Assembly (NCBI GenBank): GCA_964527925.1
Contig: CAZGQO010000014.1
Coordinates: 1 to 64,000, forward strand
Direction: 5' to 3'
Source: Ch128b sp964527925
GTDB taxonomy: Bacteria > Bacteroidota > Ignavibacteria > Ch128b
Length of the DNA: 64,000 bases
Shown: positions 45,968-55,895 of the stretch, in pieces
Layout of the letters: the number at the start of each line of letters is the position of its first letter
How positions within the stretch are numbered: the stretch's first letter is position 1
Made by a program: the position numbers and the translations under genes
Notes under the pieces: model-generated
What the model was told of the DNA's origin: nothing
The model's input: the letters and a program-made list of their open reading frames with translations, nothing else
The model's database searches: none

Positions 45968-45999
45968 CAAATTTAAATTTTTAATATATCCTAAACAAA
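45968..45999 (-). promoter_or_regulatory. Promoter of miaB
   Basis: On the minus strand TTTG (45996-45999), a 20-bp spacer and TAAATTTG (45968-45975) match the Bacteroidota consensus exactly, about 50 bp upstream of the miaB start. Confidence 0.7.
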
Positions 46000-46120
46000 G
46001 ATAGTTTCATAAACAAATTATTAAATCAATAAGTCTTATTAGAAGAAAAAACTAATATTGATAAGAACCCGAAGGAAATTTCTATGTATTTGATTTTAGC
46101 AAGGCTTATTTATCGACTTT

Positions 46121-46153
46121 AAAAATAAAAAGTCCCGCACGAGGCGGGACTTT
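46121..46153 (-). terminator. Terminator of the multihaem cytochrome gene
   Basis: On the minus strand AAAGTCCCGC (46144-46153) pairs with GCGGGACTTT (46129-46138) around a 5-nt loop, then a T-rich tail to 46121. A 10-bp GC-rich stem makes this the strongest terminator in the window. Confidence 0.9.
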
Positions 46154-46174
46154 AAGATTGACCTCCCCACAAAA

Positions 46175-48265
46175 TTACTTCAATAGTACCATCTTCTTAG
46201 TAGCCTGGAACGATGGTGTTTCTAATCTGTAGAGGTAAACACCACTTGAAACCTTCGAACCACGGTAATCCTCGCCGTACCAGGTAACTTTATAGTTTCC
46301 AGGAGTCAAATTATCATCAACAAGTACTTTCACAAGTTTACCAATTGAGTTATACACAGCAATTTTCACTCTCTCTGATTTTGGAATTGAGAATTTAATT
46401 TCAGTTGATGGGTTGAATGGGTTCGGATAGTTTTGTGAAAGATCAAATGTTGAAGGAATATTGTTATCAGCAACTTCAACACCAGTCAAAACAGCAAGGG
46501 ATTTTCTTAATACATCAATTGTGAACTTAGCATTGTGCATACCATGGCTACCATCACCTTCAATTACCTGATAGTTATAGTAAACTTTTCTCATGTTCAG
46601 GTTATTTGCATCACGAATTGCCTGCCAGCTAATTGAGTCAACACCAACTGGTGGTAGTGCAATTCTGATATTCTGCAGTAATCCCTCAACTTCATGTCGA
46701 ATTGACTCAATATTTCCATCACCATCAAAATCTGCAGCAGCGATAAAGTCATCAAAGCTTTGAATTTGTGGTCCGTGGCAGGATTGGCAGGCTTTTACAT
46801 GTTCATAATTATTTTCTTCGTCTCTTAATTTAAATGAGTGACCACCCACTCTATCTCTAGTAACAGTTCCGGTATCAGTTGTTGCATACATATGGCAGCC
46901 AACACAACCATCTTGAACAACATATTTATGAGATGAACTAATAAATCCAGTTCCAAAATCAGCAGCATTAGTACCTAAGAAAACATCACCTTGAGTTGAA
47001 TGATGTGGACCCCAATGTAGTGAGCTTACATTAGTTTGAACAAAAGCATTGGCGTTTCTTCTGGAAATATGGCAGCTCATGCACAATTTTCCTTTGCCGC
47101 CAAGAGTAATTTGTTCACCTGTAGCAAGAGTATCAGCACCAGCTGGAATTGTTCTTAAGCTGTATTCTTGATCATTACCATGTGGATCATGGCAGGTTGG
47201 ACAGCCAATCTTAACTTGCTGAGCTGCGATCATTCCTTTTGTATCCGTTCCGATGCCTTTGGTAAAGTTCACAAATCCCATACCATCATGGCAACGGATG
47301 CAATTGTTAAGATTGTTGCTCATGTAATCTGAACCTGAACTCTGAGCGAAAGAATTTGACCATACTGCTTCAGAGTGCAATGAGTTTTCCCATTGAGCGT
47401 ATCGATTGTGTCTCCATGGTTCATCATGGCATTGACCGCATGCACCGGAATTATAAGAAATTGCAATTTTTTCTTTCACTCCACCTAGTGCATGCTCGCC
47501 ACCAGCACCATGGCAATTTTCACAGCCAATTGTTGCGAATTGAACAAGTGAAGGATATCCGGTCTTTAATGAATCCCAGTTTCCAGGTTTTGCTGGTGCA
47601 TAGTTAGTCCAGCTCCATCCTAAAGTTGCTCCAACATCATCAAAACCATTATTGTTTGCAGCTAAATCGTGGTTATATCCAACTGTATGACATTTAAAGC
47701 AGCTTGATGAGTAATATGCGGGATTGCCATCAATTCCTCCTTTAAATCGAGTAGCGTGTCCACTTTCTTCCCATCTATTAAAGATTTCTACAAACTTTGG
47801 CATACCAGCATGGCATGACATACAATTTGGATAAGTAGCTGGAACACCATCAAAATTACCGACTCCAACATAATTTGCAGCATAGATTGTAATTGTTGTA
47901 TCGTCGGTTCCTGATGCAGTTGTAATTGTTAGTTTAACATCGTACGCGCCTTTTTTATCTGCCAGGAAATATGCCCAGCTGTTATCTGGATATGGATAAG
48001 TGAAATCGGCTACGGAACCAGCTGGTTTTGATGTAAATTCCCATGTTGCAGATGTAATTGGTTCAGTATTACCAATATTTTGGGCAGATAAATAAACATA
48101 TGTCTCAGCTCCAACTACTGGTAAACCAGAAGAAACAGATTGAGTTGGGAAACCAAGTTTATAAAGTCTTTCTGGTGTAACTGGTTCAATCTTAATATTG
48201 GCTCTTTGAGTTAAGCCCAGATTGACCATTAACAAGAGAACAAACAAAGTAAGTATTTTTTTCAT
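46175..48265 (-). CDS. Nine-haem c-type cytochrome with type IX sorting domain
   Basis: A 696-residue secreted protein. A signal peptide ends near LTQ, and a beta-sandwich-like domain follows (residues about 45-130). Nine CxxCH haem-binding motifs run from CMSCH at 148 to CQSCH: CMSCH, CFKCH, CENCH, CGQCH, CIRCH, CPTCH, CMSCH, CVGCH and CQSCH. The last 85 or so residues are a type A sorting domain (NYPNPFNPSTEIKF up to KKMVLLK). The product should be exported and held on the cell surface, where it could carry electrons. It is flanked by its own terminator; a good AGGAGAG ribosome site precedes the ATG. The reaction and electron donor are unknown. Confidence 0.88.
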   Translation of the reverse strand: MKKILTLFVLLLMVNLGLTQRANIKIEPVTPERLYKLGFPTQSVSSGLPVVGAETYVYLSAQNIGNTEPITSATWEFTSKPAGSVADFTYPYPDNSWAYFLADKKGAYDVKLTITTASGTDDTTITIYAANYVGVGNFDGVPATYPNCMSCHAGMPKFVEIFNRWEESGHATRFKGGIDGNPAYYSSSCFKCHTVGYNHDLAANNNGFDDVGATLGWSWTNYAPAKPGNWDSLKTGYPSLVQFATIGCENCHGAGGEHALGGVKEKIAISYNSGACGQCHDEPWRHNRYAQWENSLHSEAVWSNSFAQSSGSDYMSNNLNNCIRCHDGMGFVNFTKGIGTDTKGMIAAQQVKIGCPTCHDPHGNDQEYSLRTIPAGADTLATGEQITLGGKGKLCMSCHISRRNANAFVQTNVSSLHWGPHHSTQGDVFLGTNAADFGTGFISSSHKYVVQDGCVGCHMYATTDTGTVTRDRVGGHSFKLRDEENNYEHVKACQSCHGPQIQSFDDFIAAADFDGDGNIESIRHEVEGLLQNIRIALPPVGVDSISWQAIRDANNLNMRKVYYNYQVIEGDGSHGMHNAKFTIDVLRKSLAVLTGVEVADNNIPSTFDLSQNYPNPFNPSTEIKFSIPKSERVKIAVYNSIGKLVKVLVDDNLTPGNYKVTWYGEDYRGSKVSSGVYLYRLETPSFQATKKMVLLK

Positions 48266-48597
48266 TTTGTCTCTCCTAAATTTTTTTAGTATTTATTTCA
48301 AAAATCATTCCTTATGTTAACTATTAAATCTTAATATTTATTTAGGTTTTTAATATTGACCCCTTTTAAATTTTTCAATTTTGAAAATAACAGCAGTTCA
48401 TTTTTGCAAAATTGAACTTGCATTGTTTAATATTTTTACAGAGAAATAAAATCCGACAAAAAAGTCCCATTGAGTTTTTGTTTTGCTTCAAAGAATTTAA
48501 ATAAGAATTAAAAAATCCTTCTGAATAAAATAACCGAGTTTGATTTATACATCCCAATAGCAATGAAAAATTCTTAATTAATATCTAAATTGTATTT
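48266..48597. other. Divergent intergenic region between the cytochrome gene and surE
   Basis: About 330 bp that must carry promoters for both directions. I found no full TTTG/TAnnTTTG pair on either strand and no RNA gene. A short open frame at 48375-48563 lacks a ribosome site and looks like chance. Confidence 0.45.
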
Positions 48598-49368
48598 ATG
48601 GAAAAGAAATATAAAATACTCGTTTCAAATGATGATGGAATTTTCGCTGATGGAATTATTGCCCTTAGAGAGGCAATGTTAGAAATTGGTGAGGTTTATG
48701 TTTATGCACCTCACAAACAACAAAGTGCTGTTGGGCATGCCATTACAATTCATTTACCTCTAAGACTAAATCCTTATTATATGAACGGAGAATTCTTCGG
48801 ATATGCAATAACCGGAACTCCAGCTGATTGCGTCAAACTGGCTATCACAACTCATATGAAAGAAAAACCGGATTTGATTATATCTGGAATTAATCATGGC
48901 TCAAACGCTGCAATAAATGTAATCTATAGCGGAACTGTTTCAGCAGCCACTGAAGGTACAATTCTGGGAATTCCTTCAATTGCAGTAAGTCTTGCAACCT
49001 ATGTTGATTTCGATTTTTCTTATGCGAAAAAAGTTGCTCAAAAAATTGCGTTAGCAGTTCTAAAATATGGACTGGCCAAAGGCGTTCTTCTAAATGTTAA
49101 TGTTCCACCAGTTCCAGAAGAAAAAATCAGGGGAATTAAAATTACAAAGCAAGGAAGATCCCGTTGGGATGATTACTTTGAAAGACGGCTCGATCCACAA
49201 AACCGTGAATACTATTGGCTCACTGGTCAAATGAATGGATTGGATGATGAAGACTCTGATATCACTGCGATAAACAATAATTATGTATCTGTGACGCCAA
49301 TTCAATTTGATTTGACAGCTTATCATTTTCTTGATGAACTCAAAAAATGGAATCTTGATTCATTTTGA
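48598..49368 (+). CDS. surE: 5'/3'-nucleotidase SurE
   Basis: A 256-residue metal-dependent nucleoside monophosphatase of the SurE family. The N-terminal metal site is Asp12-Asp13 in SNDDGIFADGI. QSAVGHAIT and SGINHGSNAA supply further ligands. Length is normal. The next ORF begins within or just after its stop, suggesting co-translation. Confidence 0.95.
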   Translation: MEKKYKILVSNDDGIFADGIIALREAMLEIGEVYVYAPHKQQSAVGHAITIHLPLRLNPYYMNGEFFGYAITGTPADCVKLAITTHMKEKPDLIISGINHGSNAAINVIYSGTVSAATEGTILGIPSIAVSLATYVDFDFSYAKKVAQKIALAVLKYGLAKGVLLNVNVPPVPEEKIRGIKITKQGRSRWDDYFERRLDPQNREYYWLTGQMNGLDDEDSDITAINNNYVSVTPIQFDLTAYHFLDELKKWNLDSF

Positions 49369-49373
49369 TTGAA

Positions 49374-51530
49374 ATGTTCCCATCTATCTTGTTAAAAATT
49401 AATTTTCTTTTTTCACTTTCATTTTACTTATTGATTCTTGCAATCGTTATTTCGATTATTTCAATTATTATTTACTACCGCAGAACTAATCCAGACATTA
49501 ATAGAACAAACAAAGTAATTCTTTTTTCACTTAGATTGATCGCATTTATTTTGGTAATATTTTCAATTGGCCAGACAGCTGTTGAAATTCTAAGTACACA
49601 AATTGAGAAGCCACGCACAGCAATTTTAATTGATAACTCCAAGAGTATTTCATTTGAAAAAGAGTTGGTTAAAAAAACACTTATTGAGTTAACAAATAAT
49701 CTTAGCAGATCAAAAAAATCATTTGACCTTTACATCTTCTCAGAAAAAATTGAAAATATTGATCCAGATTCTCTGCAGCACTTAAGTTTTGATGGTTCTT
49801 CAACAAACATCAATTCAGCAATAAGTGAAATATCAAAAAAGGTTGTTGATAAAAATTATCAGAATTTAATTTTAGTTACAGATGGAATTTACAACTCAGG
49901 TGAAAAACCAATATACGCAGCTGAAAGACTAAACATTCCAATTCACACAATTGGTGTTGGAAACCCTCTACCGAAAAATGATATTTCTTTAGATGAGATA
50001 ATTTCAAATGATTTAATGTATGCTCAAAATAGATCACCCGTAAAATTAATTATCAAACAGAATGGATTTAATAATCAAACTGTCAATGTTTCTTTTTTTG
50101 AAGATCAGAGATTAATTGCCAGAAAACAGCTAACACTGGAAAGTTATTTTCAAGAAATTGACTTCGAATACATTCCAGAAAAAGAGGGAGAAAAAAAATT
50201 AAGTTTCTTTATCACATCCCTCGGAAATGAATTCACAACAAAAAATAACTCCATTTCAAAATATGTAAATGTGTTGAGCAATAAAATAAAAGTCCTGACA
50301 ATTGCTGGAAAACCTAATCATGATTTAAGTTTTGTTAATCAATCAATTCGTTCAAATAAAGACTTTCGATTAGAAACATTGATTGAAAAATCTGACGGCA
50401 ATTATTACCCCCTTTTCAACAATGAAAGATTTATTGACTCCATTGATGCAATTTTTATGATTGGCTTTCCAGCTGTAAATAATTCTGACAGACTGATTAA
50501 ATTAATTTTAACAAAGATTCAAAGAGACAATACGCCCATATTTATTTTGATTAATCCTGAAACTGATTTCAATAAGCTTGTATTGTTCAAGCAATATTTA
50601 CCATTTGATTGGCGTTCTGCTTATGGAACATCGTCTCAAATTTTTATTGATATTCCTGAAGAAAAAAGTAAAAAAGAGATTCTGAATATTGATCCAGTAA
50701 ACTCCGCACAAATATGGAACTCGCTTCCACCAATTTATCGTGTTGATAGAGAATTTGTAAGCAAGGCAGAATCAGAAGTGCTTGCATTTTTTAGATTACA
50801 AAATTTCAGAGTGAATCAACCTTTGTTGATATCTCGAAAGTTGAACAAACATCGAAGTATTGCTTTTTTAGGTTATAATATCTGGAGATTAAAACTTTTG
50901 AATGCAATGAAAGAAGAAGAATCAATTTATCTTGATAAGTTTATTAATAATTCTGTGAAGTGGCTAACAACAAAAGAAGCTGAAAGTAATTTCACGGTAA
51001 AACCTGCAAAGAAAATTTTTGATATTCAGGATAAGATAAAATTTACAGCTCAGCTTTATGATGAATCAAACAATCCAGTGGAAGATGCAAACATATATCT
51101 GGAAATTTTGCAGAAGGGTGAGAAAAAATCTTTAATTCAATTTAGACCACTTGGTAATGGTTTATACAACACAGAAATAAGTGACTTGCAAGTTGGCGAT
51201 TATGATTTTCAGTCAACTGCTGAATACGGTGGAAAAAAATATTTTGCATCAGGAAGATTTTCAATAATAGAGACTGAGTTAGAGTTTCGTGATTTATCAA
51301 TGAGAGAAGAACTTTTAAAACAAATATCTCAGCTGACACAGGGTCTTTATTTTCATATTAACGAATCCAATGATTTCATTACGAAAATCGACAAAATTTT
51401 ACAGGAGAAGCCTAAAGAAAGAAAGATAAGTAAGCTTTTTTATGCATGGAATTCATTATATGTTTTAATTGCTTTAATTGTTTTTCTTTCTTCAGAATGG
51501 TACTTACGTAAAAAGTTTGGTTTGATGTAG
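49374..51530 (+). CDS. Membrane protein with VWA-like domain, function unknown
   Basis: About 719 residues. Two N-terminal membrane segments precede a domain that starts PRTAILIDNSKSISF, in which DNSKS resembles the DxSxS metal site of von Willebrand A domains. A long extracytoplasmic region follows, with beta-sandwich segments near 560-640. A C-terminal membrane segment closes the protein (SLYVLIALIVFLSSEW). The layout matches VWA proteins sometimes annotated near glutamine amidotransferase-like genes. An earlier TTG at 49365 overlaps the surE stop; I prefer the ATG, though neither has a clear ribosome site. Confidence 0.75.
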   Translation: MFPSILLKINFLFSLSFYLLILAIVISIISIIIYYRRTNPDINRTNKVILFSLRLIAFILVIFSIGQTAVEILSTQIEKPRTAILIDNSKSISFEKELVKKTLIELTNNLSRSKKSFDLYIFSEKIENIDPDSLQHLSFDGSSTNINSAISEISKKVVDKNYQNLILVTDGIYNSGEKPIYAAERLNIPIHTIGVGNPLPKNDISLDEIISNDLMYAQNRSPVKLIIKQNGFNNQTVNVSFFEDQRLIARKQLTLESYFQEIDFEYIPEKEGEKKLSFFITSLGNEFTTKNNSISKYVNVLSNKIKVLTIAGKPNHDLSFVNQSIRSNKDFRLETLIEKSDGNYYPLFNNERFIDSIDAIFMIGFPAVNNSDRLIKLILTKIQRDNTPIFILINPETDFNKLVLFKQYLPFDWRSAYGTSSQIFIDIPEEKSKKEILNIDPVNSAQIWNSLPPIYRVDREFVSKAESEVLAFFRLQNFRVNQPLLISRKLNKHRSIAFLGYNIWRLKLLNAMKEEESIYLDKFINNSVKWLTTKEAESNFTVKPAKKIFDIQDKIKFTAQLYDESNNPVEDANIYLEILQKGEKKSLIQFRPLGNGLYNTEISDLQVGDYDFQSTAEYGGKKYFASGRFSIIETELEFRDLSMREELLKQISQLTQGLYFHINESNDFITKIDKILQEKPKERKISKLFYAWNSLYVLIALIVFLSSEWYLRKKFGLM

Positions 51531-52237
51531 TGTTCAAAGATTTTCTCTTAGATTTTTTAGACTTTTTCTTTCCTGATTTTTGTCTGATTTGCGATTCTAA
51601 AATTCAGAGAAACTTATACTCAATTTGCAATAAGTGCATTGATGATATGCAAGTTTCTTCTGAAAGGGATTTAAAAAATTTTTACGAACACAATCTTAAA
51701 CCTTACAACTGCATTTCTAACTTTTATTCCAGATTCGCATTCATAAAAGGAGAAAAATTTCAAAAAGCTGTTCATAACTTAAAATATAACAGTAAATCGA
51801 AAGTTGGTATTTTGCTTGGAATGAAATTAGGTGAAGGTTTAATGAACCATAGCTGGATTAATGAGATTAATTTTATTGTTCCAGTTCCAATTCACAGAAT
51901 AAAAAAACTGCATCGCGGCTATAATCAATCGAGTTTTATTGCAAAGGGAATAAATCTAATTACACAAATTCCCATTGAAGAAAAAGTTATTAAACGAGTG
52001 CGAAATACAAACACTCAAACTAATTTACATTTGCATGAAAGAATTGAAAATGTTAAAGGTGCATTTAGAGTTATAAACCGAGAAAAAGTTTATCAGAAAA
52101 ATATTCTTCTGGTTGATGATGTCTGTACAACTGGATCAACTGTTAATGAAATTGCCCGAACCCTGCTTTCAGAAGGAACAAAGAGAGTTGACTTAGCAAC
52201 TCTCTCGTTTGTTAAAGAAAAAGATTTTTCAATTTAA
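51530..52237 (+). CDS. comF: ComF family protein
   Basis: A 235-residue protein with an N-terminal four-cysteine zinc site (CLIC at 18-21, CNKC at 33-36). It is followed by a phosphoribosyltransferase domain with the PRPP loop ILLVDDVCTTGST. Members are linked to DNA uptake in naturally competent bacteria. It starts with GTG sharing one base with the upstream TAG stop. No other competence gene is adjacent. Confidence 0.88.
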   Translation: MFKDFLLDFLDFFFPDFCLICDSKIQRNLYSICNKCIDDMQVSSERDLKNFYEHNLKPYNCISNFYSRFAFIKGEKFQKAVHNLKYNSKSKVGILLGMKLGEGLMNHSWINEINFIVPVPIHRIKKLHRGYNQSSFIAKGINLITQIPIEEKVIKRVRNTNTQTNLHLHERIENVKGAFRVINREKVYQKNILLVDDVCTTGSTVNEIARTLLSEGTKRVDLATLSFVKEKDFSI

Positions 52238-52315
52238 ATTTTTTCGCTACACAACTCAAAATTAAATTGAATTATAAATCTGCAAACTCATTTAAAACTC
52301 CAGTCAAAAAACGAT

Positions 52316-53839
52316 TTATTCTAAAGAACCAACTTCTTTCTCTACTTCTTCAAGTATTTCACAAGATTTAACAAGTTCTTTCATTTTATTGTGATCGGGA
52401 TACAACGGACGATCTTCATCAAGATGTGGAATGTATTCTCTGATCACTTTTCGAGCAGTTTCAACACCACGGCCATGTTTGAAATCTCTGAAATCAAGTG
52501 CCTGAGCGGCAGCCATAAATTCTATTCCAAGCACTCCGTAAGCATTATCAAGAATTTGTGCATTTTTCCATGCAGTATTCATTCCCATTGAAACAAAATC
52601 TTCCTGATCAGCAGCAGCAGGAATTGATTGAATTGATGCAGGATTTGATAAAATTCTCTGTTCAACAATTAAAGTATCAGCAGTGTATTGACTTAACATA
52701 TAACCAGAAAACATTCCAGCACCTTTTGTCAGAAATGGAGGCAACCCAATACTCAAAGCTGGATTCAACAATCGATTTAATCTTCTTTCAGAAAGTACAC
52801 TCACCATTGTAACAGCAGCACCAACATTATCCATTGGCAGAGAAACTGGAGTTCCCTGAAAATTTGCACCAGTTAAAGTCAGTTTTTCTTCTGTTAAGAA
52901 AATTGGATTATCACCAACACCATTCAGTTCGATTTCAATTTGCTCTCTTGCCCATCTAACTGCATCGTGAGCTGCACCGATAACCTGCGGAGTTGAACGC
53001 ATTGAATAAGCATCCTGAACTTTCATTTTTAATTTCCCAGTTTGCAAGTCACTTCCATTTATGCATTTCATAATTGCTTTTGCACTTCGAACAGCTCCAG
53101 GAAATCCTCTCAGTTGATGAAGTCTCACATCATAAGGTTTTAAGTTCGCATAGAGAGCTTCAACAGTCATTGCAGCTGCAATTTCTGCTTGCTTAAGCCA
53201 TCGATTAATATCATACAACTGAATTGCACTAATTGCAGTAATAAAATTTGAACCATTAATTGTAGCAAGTCCATCTCTCGCTTGAAGACCAGGGACTTCA
53301 ATTCCAGCTTTTTCAAAAGCAATTTTGCCAGGCAATCTTTCGCCGTTATAAAAAGCTTCGCCTTCACCCATTAATAATAGAGCTATTTGAGACATCGGGG
53401 CTAAATCACCGCAGGCACCCACAGAACCTTTTTGACAAACAACTGGAGTTACTCCTTTGTTAAGCATTTCAACGAGAGTCAATGTGATTTCTGGACGGCA
53501 TCCTGAATAACCTTTCGCATGAACATTTATTCTGCTTGCAATTGCACCACGAACATATTCAATCGGCATTGGTTCACCAATTCCCGCAGCATGATTGTAA
53601 ATCAAAAATTTTTGAAATTGCTTTACCTGTTCATCGGTAAGCACAACTTCAGAGAATTCACCAATACCAGTGTTAATTCCATACATAATCTCTCGTGCTT
53701 TGATTTTTTCTTCAAGCATTGCACGGCAGGCTTTGATTCTTTGCAAGGCTTCATCAGATAATTCAACTTTTTCTCCAAAGCGAGCAATTTGAACTAATTT
53801 TTCAATTGTAAGAATATTTCCATCAAGAATAATTGCCAT
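52316..53839 (-). CDS. hutH: Histidine ammonia-lyase, with Cys in place of the MIO serine
   Basis: Converts histidine to urocanate; 507 residues. Positions equivalent to Pseudomonas putida HAL are kept: Tyr53 (YGINTG), His83 (NHAAG), and a Glu near 413 in QED, a position usually linked to histidine rather than tyrosine/phenylalanine specificity. The MIO-forming triad that is normally Ala-Ser-Gly reads Ala142-Cys143-Gly144 here (GSVGACGDLAP), and the codon is TGC. No hutU, hutI or hutG is adjacent. AGGAG before the ATG is a good ribosome site. An aromatic lyase with other substrates is possible. Confidence 0.87.
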   Translation of the reverse strand: MAIILDGNILTIEKLVQIARFGEKVELSDEALQRIKACRAMLEEKIKAREIMYGINTGIGEFSEVVLTDEQVKQFQKFLIYNHAAGIGEPMPIEYVRGAIASRINVHAKGYSGCRPEITLTLVEMLNKGVTPVVCQKGSVGACGDLAPMSQIALLLMGEGEAFYNGERLPGKIAFEKAGIEVPGLQARDGLATINGSNFITAISAIQLYDINRWLKQAEIAAAMTVEALYANLKPYDVRLHQLRGFPGAVRSAKAIMKCINGSDLQTGKLKMKVQDAYSMRSTPQVIGAAHDAVRWAREQIEIELNGVGDNPIFLTEEKLTLTGANFQGTPVSLPMDNVGAAVTMVSVLSERRLNRLLNPALSIGLPPFLTKGAGMFSGYMLSQYTADTLIVEQRILSNPASIQSIPAAADQEDFVSMGMNTAWKNAQILDNAYGVLGIEFMAAAQALDFRDFKHGRGVETARKVIREYIPHLDEDRPLYPDHNKMKELVKSCEILEEVEKEVGSLE

Positions 53840-53868
53840 AAAAGCTCCTATTTTATTTTTTTATTATA

Positions 53869-53876
53869 CAAAAATA
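53869..53876 (-). promoter_or_regulatory. Putative -7 element for histidine ammonia-lyase
   Basis: TATTTTTG on the minus strand fits TAnnTTTG and lies about 30 bp upstream of the ATG. No TTTG is seen at the expected distance, so confidence is low. Confidence 0.35.
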
Positions 53877-54038
53877 CAAAGAAAATGAAGAGCATAGAGA
53901 GTTGAATTTTGAGATGGAAATAAGTGAGATGAAAAAATTATTTGAGCGATCAGTTTTAAGATTAGATTAAAATAGAATGCAAAAAATTCTTTTCTGACTT
54001 AGATCAACTGTTTTTATCTAAAAGATTAAAAGTGAACT

Positions 54039-55895
54039 TTACATTGTATAGAACTCTTCATCACTCAACATTTTGAAGACTGCTTCAATTCTTCCAAGAG
54101 GTGCTGCAATTTGAACTCCATTAACTTCTGAACGAATATAATCGTAAGTTTCTTTTGCAATTTTTACACCTTCTTCGAATGCAGCTTCTTTTGAAATCTC
54201 CTGAGCTTTTCTCATTCGTTCCATTATTGAAGGAGGTACAGTTGCACCTGGAACTTCGTTGTTCATAAACTCAGCATTACGATATGAAACAAGAGGCCAA
54301 ATTCCAACAATTATTGGAAGTTTATAGTGCTCAATTTTCTTCATGAAGTTTTCAAGAATTGAAATATCAAAAACAGGTTGAGTAATCATGTACTCAGCAC
54401 CAGCTTGAACTTTCCAATCTAATCGGCGCAATTCTTCATCAAGATTAATTGCACCAGGATTGACACCAACACCAATCGAAAATCCAGTAGCTTCACCAAT
54501 TGGATTTCCTGCAAGGTCAAGACCATGATTCAATCTGTTTAACAAATTAACCAATCCGATTGAATCAACATCAAAAACAGCAGTTGCATCGGGATAGTTA
54601 CCCAATTTTGGTGGGTCACCAGTAATTGCGAGAATATTTCTGATACCAAGTGCCCACGCACCAAGTAAATCTGATTGCATTCCAATCACATTTCTATCAC
54701 GACAAGCAAAATGTAAGATTGTTTCGATTCCTACTTCTCTTTGAATCAAAACAGCCATAGCAAGCGCCGACATTCTTGCCATTGCTCTCGGTCCATCAGG
54801 AATGTTTATTGCGTCGATCCCAAAATGATAAAGTTTTCGAGCCTTTTCGATTTCCTTTTGAGCAGATATTCCTCGTGGAGAAACAATTTCAACAAGAGTT
54901 ACAAATTCTTCACGAAGCAGTTTATTTGAGAGTCTTGATTTTTCATACATCTCATATACATGAATATTTTCAGCTTTTTCAATTTTCAGTTCTTCAACTT
55001 TAATGTCCAATCTTTTACTCGGTTGAAGCGCCTGAATTGCACGACGAATTGCTTTGATATGGTTTGGATTAATACCGCAACAACCTCCAACAATTGCTGC
55101 CCCTGTTTGAATAAATCTTTTCGAGTATTCAGCAATATATTCAGGTGAGGTCATGTAAATATTTCTTCCGCCAATATTAACAGGATAACCTGCATTTGGT
55201 TGAATTGAAATTGGAAGAGTTGTCAACTCTCTTAATTTTTCTAAAGCATCGAACATTGGTTTAGGACCAACGCTGCAGTTAAATCCAATCACATCAACAT
55301 TAAATTGGGAAACTTTTTCGACAAACTTTTCTATCGGTTCACCACTTACAAGATTTCCTTCTTCGTTAATAGTAACCTGAGCAATGATTGGGAACTCTGA
55401 ATTAATTACTTTAACGGCTCTTATTGCTTGAATTATTTCATCGGTTAATGTAAAAGTTTCGAGGATAATTAAGTCCACTCCTCCATCAATCAAAGGCTGA
55501 ATTTGTTCTTTGAAATAATCTTTTGCTTCATCATAACCAATTTTTCCGAGCGGCTCTATTTGAACACCAAGCGGTCCTACAGAACCAGCAACAAGAATTT
55601 TATCACCAGCTACTTCTCTTGCAAGTTTTGCACCTGCATAGTTAATCTCATAAATTTTTTCATTCAATCCATGTGGAGCCAGTTTAAATCGATTTGCACC
55701 AAAAGTATTTGTCTCGATTACATCAGCACCAGCAAGTAAATAATCTCGATGAACCTGCTTAACTAAATCTGGATTTGTAAGATTTAATTCTTCAAAACAT
55801 CGATTGATAAAAATTCCCTTTTCATAAAGATAAGTACCCGTTCCACCATCAAAGACAATTATTTCTTTTCCAAGTTTTTCTCTGAAACTTTTCAT
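54039..55895 (-). CDS. Bifunctional homocysteine S-methyltransferase / methylenetetrahydrofolate reductase
   Basis: A 618-residue fusion similar to B. subtilis YitJ. The first half (about 1-290) is a BHMT-type methyltransferase with zinc ligands Cys207 (FNCSVGP) and Cys272-Cys273 (GGCCG). The second half (from about 330) is a methylenetetrahydrofolate reductase TIM barrel, with LAITGDPPKLGNYP and QPVFDISILENF. It makes 5-methyl-tetrahydrofolate and passes methyl groups to homocysteine, so it contributes to methionine synthesis. No SAM riboswitch is visible upstream, and the gene has a (-) orientation of its own. Confidence 0.92.
   Translation of the reverse strand: MKSFREKLGKEIIVFDGGTGTYLYEKGIFINRCFEELNLTNPDLVKQVHRDYLLAGADVIETNTFGANRFKLAPHGLNEKIYEINYAGAKLAREVAGDKILVAGSVGPLGVQIEPLGKIGYDEAKDYFKEQIQPLIDGGVDLIILETFTLTDEIIQAIRAVKVINSEFPIIAQVTINEEGNLVSGEPIEKFVEKVSQFNVDVIGFNCSVGPKPMFDALEKLRELTTLPISIQPNAGYPVNIGGRNIYMTSPEYIAEYSKRFIQTGAAIVGGCCGINPNHIKAIRRAIQALQPSKRLDIKVEELKIEKAENIHVYEMYEKSRLSNKLLREEFVTLVEIVSPRGISAQKEIEKARKLYHFGIDAINIPDGPRAMARMSALAMAVLIQREVGIETILHFACRDRNVIGMQSDLLGAWALGIRNILAITGDPPKLGNYPDATAVFDVDSIGLVNLLNRLNHGLDLAGNPIGEATGFSIGVGVNPGAINLDEELRRLDWKVQAGAEYMITQPVFDISILENFMKKIEHYKLPIIVGIWPLVSYRNAEFMNNEVPGATVPPSIMERMRKAQEISKEAAFEEGVKIAKETYDYIRSEVNGVQIAAPLGRIEAVFKMLSDEEFYTM

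Noticed and set aside
48375..48563. Open frame of 62 codons between the cytochrome gene and surE
   Set aside because: No ribosome site, no recognisable composition, and it fills an intergenic region expected to carry two promoters.
53980..54038. Weak hairpin after the methionine enzyme gene (TTAGAT with ATCTAA)
   Set aside because: The stem is 6 bp, AT-rich and not followed by a T run on the minus strand.
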